This document shows, piece by piece, positions 5,301 through 7,522 of a DNA stretch of 7,522 nt. Origin of the DNA: JBBIRM01 sp037441765 (GTDB lineage: Bacteria > Desulfobacterota > BSN033 > UBA1163); NCBI GenBank assembly GCA_037441765.1, contig JBBIRM010000143.1:1-7522 (forward strand). The letters run 5' to 3'. The position numbers and the translations under genes were made by a program. Below the pieces are notes generated by a model. It did no database searches and was not told where the DNA came from. It saw nothing but the letters and a program-made list of their open reading frames with translations. The first letter of the stretch is position 1. Each line of letters opens with the position of its first letter.

Positions 5301-7447
5301 GGTTCAAAAGGATTGGTTCTTTCCCTTTGGGTTTCAAAATCTGTCTTTCTTCTCCTCGGATGTTCTTGTTTTAATGGCAGATTTATATAGAAAGAGGTCC
5401 CTTTATTCAACTGGCTTTCGACAGAGATATATCCATGGTGTTCCTGGATAATCTGATTGGAGATTGATAGCCCCAATCCACTCCCTTTACTTTTGGTCGT
5501 GAAGAAGGGATTGAAGATATCCTCCAGATACTCTTCGGGGATCCCCTTTCCAGTATCAGTAATCTCGATTTGAAGGTATGGTTCACCTCCAGGTTTTGAA
5601 AAAGAACGAGTTTTTACTGTGATCTGGCCGTTTTCAGGCGTGGCCTCAATGGCGTTGAGTAAAATATTTAAAAATACTTGTTTAATCTGTTCACGGTCCA
5701 CTTTGATCATGGGTAGGTTTTCTCCATACATTTTTTCGATCCGAATTTGCTTCTTTTTCGATTCGGTGGAAACAAGAAGAATCATTCCATCGAGAATTTC
5801 GTTGATATCCTCCAGTTCCAATTTTGGTTCAGAAGGTTTTGCAAAATCCAGCAGTTCATTTATCAGAACCGAAATTCGGTCAACCTCATTGGAGGCAATC
5901 GGGAGAAAATGACTTCTAAACTCCTCATCTTCCATCCTTTCGGGAAGAAGTTGGGTAAAGGTCTTGATGGCCACTAAAGGATTTCTGATTTCATGGGCCA
6001 GTCCAGCAGTGAGTGTTCCTAAGGAGGCCAGACGATCAGCCCTTCGAATATAGGATTTAGATCTCTTTAAATCTTCATATAGCCTCGCATTCTCAACCGC
6101 TATAGCGGCTTGGTTAGCAAGAGTGCTCAGTAATTCGATGTCTTCATGGGAGTAAATCTCTTTATCGAATTTATGGCTCAAATTCATTAACCCGATAAGT
6201 TTTCCCTTCGAGATAAAGGGAATGCTTACCTCTGCTTCTAATGAAGACATCTTCTCAACTACATTTTTCAATTCAGGGATATTAGACCCCTTGCTCAATT
6301 CCTCCCTTATAATAATTTCTCCAAATTTTTTTAGATATCTTGCAAGAGGATCTTCTCTTGAAAGGGTAGGTGGAGAGGGGTTCACCTTTTTTGATTCGGC
6401 AAGAAGGTATTCCCCCCTTTCTTCATCCCATAGGAAAAGAGAGGCCTTTTCCACACCCATGGTCTGGGTAATGGTGTCAATGATTCTTCTCGAGAGGGAC
6501 TGAATATCAAGAATGGAAACCATGGCCTTGCTAAATCGGCCTAAGGTTTCCCGGTAGTTATATTTATCTTTAAAGAAAAGTTGTTCCACTGCCTTTTCTG
6601 TTCTGGGTTTAATTTTATTAAACAGGAAAGCCACACATAAAAGAAGAAAAATAATGATGGCTGAAAATATATAATGGATATCTTTGAAAAAAATCTTTTG
6701 TGCAATCAGAGTTGCAATCGAAGACGGAACAAACAGCAGTAATAACAAAAGAATGTAAGTTGTTCCTTTTGCAAAAACAACATTAATATCCATCAATCGA
6801 TGCTTAACAATTGCATATGAAGTGATCAATACGTAAAAAGAAACTAAATAAAAACCAAATGGAAAAACTTCAATTTTAAAAACAGGCAAAAATGTTGTAG
6901 CTCCTCCAAAAAATCCAATGGTTGAGGCTAATAATAAGTATTTAATTTGATTTCTTGTTTGTCCTCCTGATTGCTTGAAATATTTAATCAAAATAGAAAA
7001 ACTGAAAATTATAACACCTATAAGAAATAAAGTATAAAAAATATAAACTGGACCCGGAATTCCATAAAATCGGAAGGAAAGAATTGGTCCTACATCCTTT
7101 ATAAGAAGGGGGGTGAAATTGAATAAGAATAAAATTAAGCTTAAAACATAAAAATATTTAATTAGTAATTTCTTTTTAAAATTATATAAAGAATGTATAA
7201 AATGAAAAAAAAGGGTTGGTAAAAAAATTGTACCAACATAACTTAATCTTACACAAAAAAGAGCTGTTGTTTTTTCATAAGTTATCTCTCTCCCAAAAAG
7301 AGACCATGCCCATAAAGAAACACTAAAGTTTAACAACATACAGATTCTATTAACATTAGAGGATCTATTTTTTAAATAAACAAAAAGCCCTAGTAAAAAA
7401 CTGAGTGATCCAGTTATTGCACTAGAGACAATATAATAAGTGTTCAT
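5297..7447 (-). CDS. Membrane sensor histidine kinase (7TM-like N-terminus, GAF, HisKA, HATPase)
   Basis: The 716-residue inner-membrane kinase begins with a hydrophobic sensor region (about 5-277) of 8-9 predicted helices, near 6-24, 37-51, 65-86, 97-117, 133-156, 168-188, 197-214, 229-250 and 258-277. It includes YAIVKHRLMDINVVFAKGTTY-type sequence around 211-231, typical of kinases with the N-terminal 7TM histidine-kinase region. A GAF domain follows (about 305-453), then a short coiled coil. The kinase core has H-box AGLAHEIRNPL with H485, N-box N594/N598, G1 DTGKGIPEE (631-639), F-box NPFFTTKSKG and G2 GSGLGL (655-660). All catalytic residues are present. A basic, probably disordered tail follows residue 690. 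It should autophosphorylate and donate to the NtrC-like and perhaps the HD-GYP regulator; the signal is unknown. The architecture recalls the exosortase-associated kinase PrsK, but no PEP-CTERM genes are visible, so I do not use that name. The start at 7447 has no clear Shine-Dalgarno sequence. The membrane part is much more AT-rich at third codon positions than the kinase part. Confidence 0.95.
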   Translation of the reverse strand: MNTYYIVSSAITGSLSFLLGLFVYLKNRSSNVNRICMLLNFSVSLWAWSLFGREITYEKTTALFCVRLSYVGTIFLPTLFFHFIHSLYNFKKKLLIKYFYVLSLILFLFNFTPLLIKDVGPILSFRFYGIPGPVYIFYTLFLIGVIIFSFSILIKYFKQSGGQTRNQIKYLLLASTIGFFGGATTFLPVFKIEVFPFGFYLVSFYVLITSYAIVKHRLMDINVVFAKGTTYILLLLLLFVPSSIATLIAQKIFFKDIHYIFSAIIIFLLLCVAFLFNKIKPRTEKAVEQLFFKDKYNYRETLGRFSKAMVSILDIQSLSRRIIDTITQTMGVEKASLFLWDEERGEYLLAESKKVNPSPPTLSREDPLARYLKKFGEIIIREELSKGSNIPELKNVVEKMSSLEAEVSIPFISKGKLIGLMNLSHKFDKEIYSHEDIELLSTLANQAAIAVENARLYEDLKRSKSYIRRADRLASLGTLTAGLAHEIRNPLVAIKTFTQLLPERMEDEEFRSHFLPIASNEVDRISVLINELLDFAKPSEPKLELEDINEILDGMILLVSTESKKKQIRIEKMYGENLPMIKVDREQIKQVFLNILLNAIEATPENGQITVKTRSFSKPGGEPYLQIEITDTGKGIPEEYLEDIFNPFFTTKSKGSGLGLSISNQIIQEHHGYISVESQLNKGTSFYINLPLKQEHPRRRKTDFETQRERTNPFEP

Positions 7448-7522
7448 AGGTAAAAATTTTTATTTAATTTGGTTCATCCGAGTATTTAATGGGTAACCGG
7501 GTAAAGTTGTAATCCTCCGCAG
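7448..7522. other. Window edge: leader or 3' end of an upstream gene
   Basis: These 75 bases lie upstream of the membrane kinase. All three minus-strand frames stay open from the window edge until near the kinase gene; stops are TAA at 7462-7460, TAA at 7466-7464 and one in the third frame near 7487. The tail of an upstream minus-strand gene is therefore possible, but its frame cannot be chosen. GGAGG (7517-7513) is too far from the ATG at 7447 to be its ribosome site. No sigma-54 or convincing sigma-70 promoter is visible, so the kinase may be transcribed from further upstream. Confidence 0.3.

Noticed and set aside
2340..7447. Naming the kinase and regulator PrsK/PrsR (exosortase-associated pair)
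   Set aside because: The architecture is similar, but no exosortase, PEP-CTERM protein or exopolysaccharide gene is in the window, and the regulator's receiver start does not look like what I recall of PrsR.
7460..7522. Partial upstream coding region
   Set aside because: All three minus-strand frames are open over this short piece and no motif separates them, so no gene was called.

Overview
The window holds a compact, one-direction block of five genes, all read from the minus strand (transcription runs from high to low coordinates). It looks like a chromosomal signalling locus of a Gram-negative, sigma-54-using bacterium. The base composition is AT-rich (about 40% GC by eye). The mix of NtrC-type regulator, HD-GYP response regulator, membrane kinase of the N-terminal 7TM-like type and GTAG-type REP palindromes fits deltaproteobacterial or Nitrospirota-like lineages, but nothing here fixes the taxon.

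Layout in transcription order. 7522-7448 is a short leader or the end of an upstream gene. 7447-5297 encodes a membrane histidine kinase (about 8-9 TM helices, GAF, HisKA, HATPase) with all catalytic boxes intact. Overlapping it by 4 bases (ATGA) is 5300-3750, a soluble protein that joins a sigma-54-type AAA+ module to a histidine-kinase module. In this protein the nucleotide-handling and catalytic motifs of both halves are eroded, while the fold-defining motifs and the phospho-acceptor-position His are kept. After 27 bases comes 3722-2340, a full NtrC-family response regulator (REC, AAA+, Fis-type HTH). A 280-base AT-rich intergenic region follows, with a well-formed sigma-54 (-24/-12) promoter at 2119-2104. 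It drives 2059-908, a REC-HD-GYP response regulator (predicted c-di-GMP phosphodiesterase), and 904-137, an unrecognised protein with possible Cys/His metal ligands. The block ends at a REP doublet (REPIN-like inverted pair, 28-97).

How the parts probably work together (inference): the membrane kinase phosphorylates the NtrC-like regulator and probably also the HD-GYP regulator, whose receiver domain is clearly related. The NtrC-like activator then switches on the sigma-54 promoter in front of the HD-GYP gene, so one signal would control both the amount and the phosphorylation state of a c-di-GMP-degrading enzyme. The degenerate AAA+/kinase fusion sits between kinase and activator and resembles each in one of its halves. 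It is the most unusual item in the window and a candidate non-catalytic adaptor or poison subunit for the kinase dimer and/or the AAA+ ring.
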